DNA of 40,353 nt from positions 1 through 40,353 of the IMG/VR virus record IMGVR_UViG_3300032242_002490; one strand, given 5' to 3'. The translations under genes and the position numbers were made by a program. This DNA is from a virus. The notes beneath the pieces are model-generated. The model saw only the letters and a program-made list of their open reading frames with translations, ran no database searches and had not been told where the DNA came from. Each line of letters starts with the position of its first letter. Position 1 is the stretch's first letter. Positions 13,896 through 21,241 of this stretch are shown in pieces.

Positions 13896-13920
13896 CACCG
13901 ACTAAATACTATGATATTAT
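13892..13920 (+). promoter_or_regulatory. Sigma70-type promoter for gene 32
   Basis: TTGACA (13892-13897), a 17-base spacer and TATTAT (13915-13920) make a strong sigma70 promoter. The -35 overlaps the last codons of the HAD gene. Transcription from about 13927 would give a leader of about 56 bases before the gp32 ATG, allowing high independent expression of the single-strand binding protein. Confidence 0.65.
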
Positions 13921-13938
13921 GATATACGTGAAAATAAA

Positions 13939-13968
13939 CCGTTCACATTCCGTTCAATACTCCGTTAA
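13939..13968 (+). repeat. Three short direct repeats in the gp32 leader
   Basis: CCGTTCA (13939), CCGTTCA (13950) and CCGTTAA (13962) recur at 11- and 12-base intervals in the otherwise A/T-rich leader between the promoter and the gp32 SD (AAGGA). In T4, gp32 represses its own translation by binding its leader. These repeats could be part of such an operator, but that is inference. Confidence 0.45.
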
Positions 13969-13982
13969 TAAGGAAAACATCC

Positions 13983-14873
13983 ATGAGCTCATTTGCTAAT
14001 CTCAAGCGTCAGTCCCAATCTGGGAATCTTGACAAACTATCAGCCAAAATCAAAGAACTTAATTCATCGTCGGAAAATTCGGATAAGTCCGAAAAATTCT
14101 GGCGTCCTGAAGTCGATAAGTCAGGTAATGGTATGGCAACAATTCGTTTCCTGCCTGCTCCTGCCGTCGATGGCGAGGACGCTTTACCTTGGGTCAAGTT
14201 GTTCTCTCACGGCTTTCAAGGACCAGGTGGTTGGTTAATCGATAATTGCCTGACGACCAAAGGTCAACCATGCCCTGTCTGTGAAGAAAACAACAAGTTG
14301 TGGAATACTGGCATCGAAGCCAATAAGAACATCGTTCGTTCCCGCAAGCGTAAGCTGAACTATATCGCTAACGTGTATATCGTTTCAGATCCTAAGCATC
14401 CAGAGAACGATGGTACTATCAAGCTGTTCAAGTTTGGTAAGAAAATATTTGATAAGATCACCGAGGCTATGAACCCTCAGTTTGAAGATGAGAAGGCAAT
14501 CAATCCATTTGATATGTGGACTGGTGCTAACTTCAAGTTGAAGATTCGTAAGGTCGAGGGATATCAGAACTATGATAAGTCTGAGTTCGAGTCTGCTGCA
14601 CCTCTCCTGTCTGATGACGGCGAGTTGGAGAAGATTTGGAAGTCAGAGAGTTCTTTGTCTGAACAGATTGCAGACAAGGAATTTAAGTCTTACGATCAGA
14701 TTAAGAATCGTCTAGAAAAGGTTCTTGGTACATCGTCACCAAAAACAACGGTAGAAACAATCAAGGCGGCTGCGCCTAAGTTGAAGGCCGTTGAACAGGT
14801 GGAGGCAATTGTTAGTTCGACCGAAGAGGACGATGATATGTCCTACTTCTCAAAGTTGGCTGAGGAAGAGTAA
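13983..14873 (+). CDS. 32: Single-stranded DNA-binding protein gp32
   Basis: The 296-residue protein has the three-part plan of T4 gp32: a basic N-terminus (FANLKRQSQSGNL) for cooperative binding, a core with the zinc site H76, C89, C97, C100 (T4: His-Cys-Cys-Cys), and an acidic C-terminal tail (EEDDDMSYFSKLAEEE) that recruits replication partners. It coats single-stranded DNA in replication, recombination and repair. AAGGA precedes the ATG, with a strong promoter and repeat-bearing leader upstream and a strong terminator downstream. Confidence 0.95.
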   Translation: MSSFANLKRQSQSGNLDKLSAKIKELNSSSENSDKSEKFWRPEVDKSGNGMATIRFLPAPAVDGEDALPWVKLFSHGFQGPGGWLIDNCLTTKGQPCPVCEENNKLWNTGIEANKNIVRSRKRKLNYIANVYIVSDPKHPENDGTIKLFKFGKKIFDKITEAMNPQFEDEKAINPFDMWTGANFKLKIRKVEGYQNYDKSEFESAAPLLSDDGELEKIWKSESSLSEQIADKEFKSYDQIKNRLEKVLGTSSPKTTVETIKAAAPKLKAVEQVEAIVSSTEEDDDMSYFSKLAEEE

Positions 14874-14897
14874 TCTTCTATTTTGTTATGAATAAAG

Positions 14898-14922
14898 AGA
14901 CCCACCGAAAGGTGGGTTTTCT
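14898..14922 (+). terminator. Rho-independent terminator after gene 32
   Basis: ACCCACC (14900-14906), a GAAA tetraloop and GGTGGGT (14911-14917) form a 7-bp GC-rich hairpin followed by a T-rich tract. It lies between two convergent transcription units. On the minus strand the same stem is followed by a weaker T-rich run, so it may work partly in both directions. Confidence 0.9.
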
Positions 14923-14924
14923 TT

Positions 14925-16793
14925 TTAATATCTTCTAGTTGATGATTTTACCGTTCTATTTTTAGTAGATTCATCATTCACTGGACTAGCCGGCGTAAGT
15001 TCTGTTATCTGTTGTGTTGAACCTGACGTATTGTTTTGTACCACGGCAGAAGTTGATGGATTATCCTTACTTCTTGGAGCAGTCAACATATCTTCATTTT
15101 CTTTTGATCTATCGTTAATGTATTTACCGATAAAATCAGGCGTGACAGGTCTCAAAAAAGGAATATCCATTTTCTTAACGACATCTGCTGCTTTTGCGGA
15201 AGCTTCATCTGAAGCTGCTTTATCCGCTTTTTGTTTTGCGATTGCAACAGCTTTTAATTTTAACTGTTCTCTTAGTTTAGGTATTTTTTTAAGTTCTTGT
15301 TCGAGGCTTGTTTTTATTTTTTCATCTTTACTTAATTCCCAATCCATTTCCATTTCTGGAATCTTTTCTGCAGCGCCTGTTGTATAACTGGCTGCCTCTA
15401 TTTGATCTTGATGTGCAACTTCTTCAATAATAGTTACGGCTTTGAGTAAAGGTTTTGTATCTCCTGTCAATGCAGCATATTCTAATGATTTGTCTAAGTA
15501 CTCATTTTCATTCTTAACTTGTTTAACTTTTGAATATACTTGTAGAGCTGCAAGAAGAGGCCCAGCCGCTTCAGAAGCTATTCCTAAAGTCCTAGAAACA
15601 AGAGCAATTCCAGGAGAAAACTCTTCAAGTGGAGTTAATATTCTTGTTGCTGTTACTCCAACTTTAGATGATGCGACTGTTGGTCTAGGTGTTGCAGTTG
15701 AAAATCCCTTAACTTCTGTATAACTTCCAGTTGTACCTTTTCCCATCTCAATAGTAGTACCACCAGTAGGTGCTGGCGTTAATTTGGGTGCGTTTGCCGT
15801 TGCACTTACAGGAGGTTCTAAAACAGGCGCGCCTTTACTTGGCAAAGCAGGAGTTCTTTCTGGTGCTGGTAATGCTTTTGTTCCAGTGGGAGCTGCTGAA
15901 GTAGGCTCAGGCGCTGGTAATGCTTTTGTTCCAGAAGGAGCTGAAGGTGTTTCTGGTGCCGGCAAACGCGGCACTGGTTCAGTCACCGGCGGTTTAACTT
16001 CAGGAATACTCGGTAGTCCTTTAGGAAATCTTTTAAGTAGATTTCTTAAGAATCTGTATAATAATATATCTTCTAGGCTATCTTTAATAAAGTTCCATAT
16101 AGGATTACCACCACCGCCACCCATATTGTTGGCTAATTCTTTTAAGTTTTTTTCATTTTCTTCAACTATACTTCTGAAAGCCTTTCGAAGAGCATCTAAA
16201 AATTCTTTATGTCTACGTTCATCATCTACTTTTCTCTGTTGACGAAAATCATCTTCTAGTTCTTTATCTAATTTTTTCTTGTCGAAAGAATCTTGAAGTA
16301 TTGTATAAATTTTTGATAAAACGTCTGATACCGAATCTCCTTTTCTGACTCGGGTGGCTCGTCCTGTTTGTTTGACCTTAAGAGTTTTTTGTACGTCTTG
16401 ACTCTCTTCTTCGCCTTCTCTTATTCTTTTGGCTTTTTCTTTTTCTTCTGTTTCTTGTTTGAGTTGTTCGGTACTCTTAATATTCGTATCATTTACTTCG
16501 GATACTTTTTCTTTTTTGACCTTTTTTCCTTTTCCAGTCTCATCCATGTTAAGACCGAGAATATTGGCAAGAATCCTAGTATCAATTTTTCCACCGGTCA
16601 ATACTTTGGCAATAAAAAGAATGTTAAACTTCTCTTTCATTCCTTTGGCATGACCTTGTATCTTTTGGTCAATAGCCAATTTGAGAGCTTCGCCAATGCT
16701 CTCGTTGGTCATTAATTTAGAAGCTATTAGATCAGAAAGACTTGAGTTTCTGACTGCTCTTGCTTCTGCACTTGATAGTTTTTTATCAGCCAT
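14925..16793 (-). CDS. Tape-measure-like structural protein, second paralog
   Basis: The 622-residue protein shares its plan with the 595-residue neighbour: an N-terminal helical region ending in a Lys-rich patch (GKGKKVKKEK near 87-96), a second helical block with ERRHKEFLDALRKAF, then a region rich in Pro, Ala and Thr (about 260-350) and a charged C-terminal part. It has no lysozyme-like domain. Place (last gene of the tube-chaperone-long-protein operon), length and helical content suggest a tape-measure or tape-measure-associated protein that spans the tail tube. It overlaps its paralog by 8 bases. The role is inferred from order, not from a recognised domain. Confidence 0.5.
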   Translation of the reverse strand: MADKKLSSAEARAVRNSSLSDLIASKLMTNESIGEALKLAIDQKIQGHAKGMKEKFNILFIAKVLTGGKIDTRILANILGLNMDETGKGKKVKKEKVSEVNDTNIKSTEQLKQETEEKEKAKRIREGEEESQDVQKTLKVKQTGRATRVRKGDSVSDVLSKIYTILQDSFDKKKLDKELEDDFRQQRKVDDERRHKEFLDALRKAFRSIVEENEKNLKELANNMGGGGGNPIWNFIKDSLEDILLYRFLRNLLKRFPKGLPSIPEVKPPVTEPVPRLPAPETPSAPSGTKALPAPEPTSAAPTGTKALPAPERTPALPSKGAPVLEPPVSATANAPKLTPAPTGGTTIEMGKGTTGSYTEVKGFSTATPRPTVASSKVGVTATRILTPLEEFSPGIALVSRTLGIASEAAGPLLAALQVYSKVKQVKNENEYLDKSLEYAALTGDTKPLLKAVTIIEEVAHQDQIEAASYTTGAAEKIPEMEMDWELSKDEKIKTSLEQELKKIPKLREQLKLKAVAIAKQKADKAASDEASAKAADVVKKMDIPFLRPVTPDFIGKYINDRSKENEDMLTAPRSKDNPSTSAVVQNNTSGSTQQITELTPASPVNDESTKNRTVKSSTRRY

Positions 16794-18573
16794 TTAAAGA
16801 AACTCTGTTTACGGACAATTGTAATGGATCCTGTGATGGATTTATAAAAGATGATTTGTTTATGTTACTCTGATTGTATGTATTGTTAACGGAAACAAAT
16901 AACATATGAGCGCCTTGTTGTATGTTCTCTTTCTTTTCCAACAGAACATTTGACGATATCATATTAATCACTTTACCAATTTGCGGAGCTGCCAATGGAT
17001 TTGCGGCAGGTGTCATATCAACAGAAGCAGAAACAACTTCTGTTTTAGGAACAGATATAACAGAACTAGGCAAAGGCGAGGCTGTAATCTTTTTATCAAC
17101 TTTTGGCACCGAGGCAATCTTCGTTGTCTCCGTTTTTGGTGCGGGTGTTTTTGGTGTCAAAACTGGCATAACGGCCGCAGCCGATTCTTTCGGTGGCTCA
17201 ACTTTTGGTGGTTCGGCTTTTGGTGATTCTGCTTTTGCTGGAATTGACGATGCCGTTGTGGTCGCAGGCGTTAAAGTTGAAGTATTAGATGCAACTTCTG
17301 TCACGCCACTAGATTGTGGTTTTTCTGGTACTTGGGCCAGTTTTGTATCTTCGGCAGAAGGAGTCTGTAATTTTTCTACTTTGCCTACTTTAAATCCTTC
17401 AATCTGTTTCATCGACGCCAGCATTTTGTCTTGTTGAGCTGGATTTAAATCGGACAATTTGGTATCAGGAGAAACTCCTACGGAACGAGAAACATTCGCA
17501 ATATACGTTGCTGTCGGATTCTCACTTGGTGGCGCATATTTGGAAATTGCCTGCGTGATTGTTAAGTACTTGTATGAATTAGTTTGAAATAACAGATCTT
17601 TTCTTGCCTTTTCTCCAGCCTCTAATGTTGGAAATACTGCAAATCCTCCGCTCTGCCCTATGGCACCGTGTTTTGTTGCAAAGGCACTTGGTCGAATATT
17701 TCCTGGATTGTTATTTCTCCAAGAAATTGTTCCGCCTTTTCTAACTTCATCACCAATAATCGTTTCTCGATTTTTGCCAGCCATGTTTTTATTATTTGGA
17801 GTTGAACTATCAGTAGGAGTATCACCCGCTATAGTTGATACAGCAGCGGCACCACCAACCACAACAGCAGCCGTACCAACCGCAGCAGCCGCGGCTCCAA
17901 CATCTCCTAATACAAATGTTTCAATTCCAGTTTTAGCAAGATCAAATACTTTCTTGATGGCAGAAACGACAATGTTATCTTCTTTTTTACCTGCAATATC
18001 TTTAAAAATTTTGTTGATGCGTTCTTTGCCAGCACCCTTTTCTTCTTTGACAACACCCCTTAGAACATCAAGTATTTCTTTATGTCGATGTTCTTTTAGT
18101 TCTTCTTCTTCTTTGTTAAAATCGGTTTTTAATTCCTGTTCTAACTTTTCATCTTCTATTATTTTTTGGTATAGTGGATATAATTTACCCAAAGCATCCG
18201 CAAAAGGTTCGTTCTTTCTTATAGGTCTGACTTGCGTATACGCCTTATCAACCTTGAGTGGGTTCTTTTTCTTTTTCTTACCAGAAGAAATACCAGAAAA
18301 GTATTCAATATCTTCCTCACTTCTACCCAACATTCTACCGACTAATACTACGGCAAGGGCTGAATCTCCGGTGATTCTTTTGACAATACTAAGTGGATCA
18401 AGAGATTCTCTATATCCGGTGAGGGTTGCTTTCGCCTTTTCTGAGATAGATTCTTTTAGTGCATCACCCAAAGATTGCTTTTCATCACCAACAAGTTTAC
18501 CGGCAATCTGATTAAGAAGGCCGGTTCCTCGTATACGTCTCGATTTTCTATATTCGGGTGATCTTGATTCCAT
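16786..18573 (-). CDS. Tape-measure-like protein with lysozyme-like domain
   Basis: The 595-residue protein has a helical N-terminal region (1-100, ending in a Lys run), a helical block 125-175 containing EHRHKEILDVL, an Ala/Val/Gly-rich hydrophobic stretch (about 224-250), and a domain at about 280-394 with WRNNNPGNIRPS and FAVFPTLEAGEKA. The NNPGNIR signature belongs to the phage 'structural protein P5' peptidoglycan-hydrolase-like domain. Proline-rich linkers follow. Its start shares a base with the end of the frameshift ORF upstream (TAATG), the usual arrangement for a tape measure behind a tail chaperone. T4 gp29 is of similar length. It may set tail length and open the cell wall during entry. 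Confidence 0.6.
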   Translation of the reverse strand: MESRSPEYRKSRRIRGTGLLNQIAGKLVGDEKQSLGDALKESISEKAKATLTGYRESLDPLSIVKRITGDSALAVVLVGRMLGRSEEDIEYFSGISSGKKKKKNPLKVDKAYTQVRPIRKNEPFADALGKLYPLYQKIIEDEKLEQELKTDFNKEEEELKEHRHKEILDVLRGVVKEEKGAGKERINKIFKDIAGKKEDNIVVSAIKKVFDLAKTGIETFVLGDVGAAAAAVGTAAVVVGGAAAVSTIAGDTPTDSSTPNNKNMAGKNRETIIGDEVRKGGTISWRNNNPGNIRPSAFATKHGAIGQSGGFAVFPTLEAGEKARKDLLFQTNSYKYLTITQAISKYAPPSENPTATYIANVSRSVGVSPDTKLSDLNPAQQDKMLASMKQIEGFKVGKVEKLQTPSAEDTKLAQVPEKPQSSGVTEVASNTSTLTPATTTASSIPAKAESPKAEPPKVEPPKESAAAVMPVLTPKTPAPKTETTKIASVPKVDKKITASPLPSSVISVPKTEVVSASVDMTPAANPLAAPQIGKVINMISSNVLLEKKENIQQGAHMLFVSVNNTYNQSNINKSSFINPSQDPLQLSVNRVSLNG

Positions 18574-19501
18574 TACCGTCTAGCCTTTCTCTCTGCGTTC
18601 TTTTGTTTGATCTTCTCATTTTCTTGTTCAATGTGTTGGATCAATAAAGTCACGTAGATATCGCGTTCCCACGGTATCATGTTTTCAAGTTCTGACAAAC
18701 TATACTTATGGTGCTGTATCAATGCAAAGTTTGTCGTGTAGTAATTACTCAGATTGTCATGACGAAAGGTTAGTCGAAAAAACTTTCTAGTCCCTCAAAT
18801 TGCACCGTATGCTCAAATCCGCATTTAGAACATTTAATGTCAACAGTCTTATTTAACTTTGGTAAATTCTCAAAAAATTCTTGTATCTTGTTAAATTGAA
18901 ACTTATTAAGAGATTCAAGAAATTCAATTAGTTCTTCTCTTGTACTATCTTTTGCATAAAAGGTTTGTTGGCCATCATAAATGCAATCAATAGAATCTAC
19001 CATCATCAAGAGAGCAATGTCTGCAATGTTATCTGTTTTAATATCACTGACTTCTTTAATTATTTTAAATTGTGGATATTTCAATTTAATTGATATTTTA
19101 TCATTTAACTGTACAATGTCTTTAATTTCCTTATCTCTGGTAACTTCAATCTTGAGCAAATCAATATCAGACTGCATAATGTTGCCGCATTTTTTATCTT
19201 CAACAATATTCTCGCAACGATACTTTGCAGAGACCACTTCACCAACTGATTTGGCTCTGAGGTGCAAGAAATAGTATTCAATATCTACAATTGGTAAACT
19301 ATCAATATTGACGCCTTCTGTCAAAGTACAATTATTCAATATCTGTTTGACATTGAGATTCATCGTCTCAAGGTCATTGGCTTCAAGAGCCATTAACAGG
19401 TTCTTTTGCTCTTTGACTAAGAACGGCCTAAAAGCAATATGCTTCTTTGATAGAGGCAGATCAATTTCATATACGGGCGAATCAATTTTTGGCAAAGCCA
19501 T
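18573..19501 (-). CDS. Probable -1 frameshift product of the gp26-like chaperone gene
   Basis: The gp26-like frame ends AGT TTT TTC GAC TAA. A -1 shift on TTTTTTC (18776-18782) would bypass this stop and add 67 residues, beginning RLTFRHDNLSNYY and containing HHKYSLSELENMIPWERDIY, ending at TAA 18573-18575; the fusion would be 309 residues. The added frame has no ATG before its middle. An SD-like GAGGGA lies about 8 bases before the slip site, as in dnaX. Lambda G/GT and other tail chaperones use the same device just before the tape-measure gene. The extension resembles gp51-type hub-assembly proteins, from memory. Frameshifting itself is not demonstrated. Confidence 0.7.
18770..19501 (-). 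CDS. 26: gp26-like baseplate/tail assembly protein
   Basis: The 243-residue protein fits the T4_baseplate (gp26) family: an N-terminal strand region with PLSKKHIAFRPFLVKEQKNLL, a possible zinc ribbon made of a C-x(n)-C pair (YRCENIVEDKKCGN) and CSKCG near the end, and the C-terminal FEGLESFF typical of the family. In T4 this protein belongs to baseplate hub assembly. Here it lies between tail tube and tape-measure-like genes, the place of a tail assembly chaperone. Its last codons hold a slippery sequence. Confidence 0.75.
   Translation of the reverse strand: MALPKIDSPVYEIDLPLSKKHIAFRPFLVKEQKNLLMALEANDLETMNLNVKQILNNCTLTEGVNIDSLPIVDIEYYFLHLRAKSVGEVVSAKYRCENIVEDKKCGNIMQSDIDLLKIEVTRDKEIKDIVQLNDKISIKLKYPQFKIIKEVSDIKTDNIADIALLMMVDSIDCIYDGQQTFYAKDSTREELIEFLESLNKFQFNKIQEFFENLPKLNKTVDIKCSKCGFEHTVQFEGLESFFD
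18776..18796 (-). promoter_or_regulatory. Programmed -1 frameshift signal
   Basis: On the minus strand GAGGGA (18796-18791) is followed 8 bases later by TTTTTTC (18782-18776), with the zero-frame stop TAA two codons on. The heptamer obeys the X XXY YYZ rule in the reading frame (T TTT TTC), and an internal SD 5' of a slip site is a known stimulator. No convincing downstream pseudoknot was seen by eye. Confidence 0.7.
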
Positions 19502-19530
19502 TGTAAAACTCCTTCAATTCAAAAAATTAT

Positions 19531-20127
19531 TTAGATTTTGGGTGGAACATCTGGTATATCAATTTTAAAAGGTGCAATGAGAGGCGGTTTAAACGATGAT
19601 ACTGCTAATGGTATACCAGGTCTGCGTGCTGATGATCCTGTTGTCCAATATGTATAAGCTAAAACTACGGTTAATTTATGATGTCCGTCTGAACTCCAAT
19701 CCAAATCTAATTGATTAACGGCAATTGGATAAGCGTCTATAAGATTTACAATGTATGATGGATTGTTTGATTGATCGTATTGCGTTATGACAACATCACT
19801 GACATAATTATCTTTGTAATTAAAATTAAAATTATTTGAATGAGATCCAACGGACATCAACCAATCATCAAAGAATTGTTTCTCTTGCATATTTTCGGAA
19901 ACAATAAAAGTTAAATTGATATCATTGTACGAATGTTGATATGGAAACTTTTCTATAGTTCCATATATTCTTTGATCGTGAGTTACAAGAGTTTTTCCAG
20001 GTAACTCAGCAGTTTCGCAGCTAAACGTCATAAAGCTAGACGCTCGTATAATTTGAACATCAAAACGACTTGGTCTAGCCAAATCGTTTATAAAGTTTGC
20101 CCTAAAATCGTTAATGCTACCTGCCAT
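19531..20127 (-). CDS. Tail tube family protein (gp19/gp54-like)
   Basis: The 198-residue protein has the features of the T4 gp19 tube family: RPSRFDVQI near the N-terminus, CETAELPGKTLVT, YNDINLTFIVSENMQEKQFFDDWL (about residues 68-90) and YIVNLIDAYPIAVNQLDLDWSS near the end. Tube proteins stack as hexamers to form the inner tail tube; gp54 in the same family starts the tube on the baseplate. Length favours gp19, whereas nearness to gp48 would favour gp54. It comes just before the chaperone gene in its operon. Confidence 0.7.
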   Translation of the reverse strand: MAGSINDFRANFINDLARPSRFDVQIIRASSFMTFSCETAELPGKTLVTHDQRIYGTIEKFPYQHSYNDINLTFIVSENMQEKQFFDDWLMSVGSHSNNFNFNYKDNYVSDVVITQYDQSNNPSYIVNLIDAYPIAVNQLDLDWSSDGHHKLTVVLAYTYWTTGSSARRPGIPLAVSSFKPPLIAPFKIDIPDVPPKI

Positions 20128-20128
20128 T

Positions 20129-20752
20129 CTAATCGTTCCTTATTTGTGCTGATGGAGCAACATTTCTTATCTGTTCTACCGAATCTTCCCATACCTGTTC
20201 GGCTTTTGCCTTTCTAAACTGATGTATTGGTAAGAATACCGCAATGTCCCATTCGTTAGGCTGGACCATCAGGATCTTTGATTGGATCTGCGAGGTCAAG
20301 TAACGTTTAATACATGGTCTGAACTCTTTGAACCGTCTGGAGGCGTTCAGGATCTCGTAGGTGACACGCATCTTCTTAATCTCATTATCAGGTGTCATGG
20401 TGGCGTAATCCATGAGTTTATCCATAAATGCCACTCTATATTTAAGTGGTAAGTAATGAAGATTGAGTCCTAAGAAACCGTCCGGATACCGTTCGAGCAT
20501 TAGTACCAACGGAAACCTATCATAGTATGGCAAGTCATCTTTGCCTATCGGGTTGTAATAAAAATAGTACAAACTTCCAATTGCAAATCGACTGACCTTT
20601 CGGAAATCCTCACGACTAATTGCTGATGGGATATTTCCTGGATTTCTGAGCGCAGCAATCTTCTGACCCAACCACTTAAATGATTGTTGGGACATTGACT
20701 GTAGCTGTGCTCCAGTTTTCTGTTGTGCTAAATTTGTAAGTGTTGATGCCAT
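20129..20752 (-). CDS. 2: gp2-like DNA end protector
   Basis: The 207-residue protein contains LPYYDRFPLVLMLERYPDGFLGLNLHYLPLKYR (about 73-105) and RRFKEFRPCIKRYLTSQIQSKILMVQPNEWDIAVFLP near the C-terminus. I recognise these as hallmarks of the protein annotated as DNA end protector (gp2) in T4-like cyanophages and pelagiphages. gp2 protects packaged DNA ends from host exonuclease on injection. It sits beside gp4, a head-completion protein, as in T4. The name comes from memory of annotated relatives. Confidence 0.6.
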   Translation of the reverse strand: MASTLTNLAQQKTGAQLQSMSQQSFKWLGQKIAALRNPGNIPSAISREDFRKVSRFAIGSLYYFYYNPIGKDDLPYYDRFPLVLMLERYPDGFLGLNLHYLPLKYRVAFMDKLMDYATMTPDNEIKKMRVTYEILNASRRFKEFRPCIKRYLTSQIQSKILMVQPNEWDIAVFLPIHQFRKAKAEQVWEDSVEQIRNVAPSAQIRND

Positions 20753-20764
20753 TTGAGTATTTAG

Positions 20765-21199
20765 TTATAGTCCTAGATGATCTTCTGTCATGACTTTGAA
20801 TTCCCAACCCCGATCAAGACAGAACTCGTTAGCAGCTGCCCATTTGGCTTGATTGACTCCATAAGTCATTACTTCGGTTATGTATCTTTTGGTTTTTCTT
20901 TGTTGTGGTTCTGGAGGAGCCGTTTGTTTTTTTGGCTTAATTTCTATCATCAACGTTTTGGTTTTATTGTCTTTGGTCTGTACTTTAACCAAAAAGTCGG
21001 GAAAGTATCGATGAAATTTGCCATCAACAGGTGATTTGTAAGGTACAATAATTTCTTCTGAGTTCCACGCAAGAATTGATGGATTACGATCAAGCCAATC
21101 CATCATCCGGCACTCCCATGAAGAGCGATAAATGATGTTTTTGTGATCTCCCATATACTTAGAGGGATTCTTTGGTGTAAAACGACCTGAGTATGCCAT
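20765..21199 (-). CDS. 4: Head completion protein gp4
   Basis: The 144-residue protein has the TnsA-like nuclease pattern of T4 gp4: YRSSWECRMMDWLDRNPSILAWNSEE (E near 29), RYFPDFLV (D near 68) and MIEIKPKKQ (E and K near 86-88). These form the metal-dependent endonuclease core known for gp4, which with gp50 finishes the packaged head before tail joining. It is the first gene of the leftward operon, and its ATG abuts the divergent late promoter. Confidence 0.85.
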   Translation of the reverse strand: MAYSGRFTPKNPSKYMGDHKNIIYRSSWECRMMDWLDRNPSILAWNSEEIIVPYKSPVDGKFHRYFPDFLVKVQTKDNKTKTLMIEIKPKKQTAPPEPQQRKTKRYITEVMTYGVNQAKWAAANEFCLDRGWEFKVMTEDHLGL

Positions 21200-21206
21200 A
21201 TAAATA
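21199..21206 (+). promoter_or_regulatory. T4-type late promoter for the baseplate operon
   Basis: TATAAATA matches the T4 late promoter exactly and lies 36 bases before the gp48 ATG, which has AAGGA at 21231-21235. On the opposite strand GCTAAATA at 21223-21230 (6 of 8 bases) could serve the leftward gp4 operon. This is the best-placed late promoter in the window. Confidence 0.7.
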
Positions 21207-21241
21207 ACTCAACAAGAGCTCTTATTTAGCAAGGAAATAAA

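Noticed and set aside
13919-13999. 26-codon upstream ORF overlapping the gp32 start
   Set aside because: Its ATG overlaps the -10 of the gp32 promoter and so would not be on that transcript; no SD.
15031-16715. Several plus-strand open frames opposite the 622-residue gene
   Set aside because: Low-complexity translations caused by antisense reading of Pro/Ala- and Lys/Glu-rich codons; no SD and no conserved motif.
17660-18511. Long plus-strand open frame (283 codons) opposite the 595-residue gene
   Set aside because: It lies wholly antisense to a gene with a recognised domain and good operon context; its Ser/Leu/Phe-rich translation is typical of an antisense shadow.
18574-18769. Independent gene between the gp26-like and 595-residue genes
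   Set aside because: The frame has no ATG until its middle and no SD; it is in the -1 frame behind a slippery site, so a frameshift extension explains it better.
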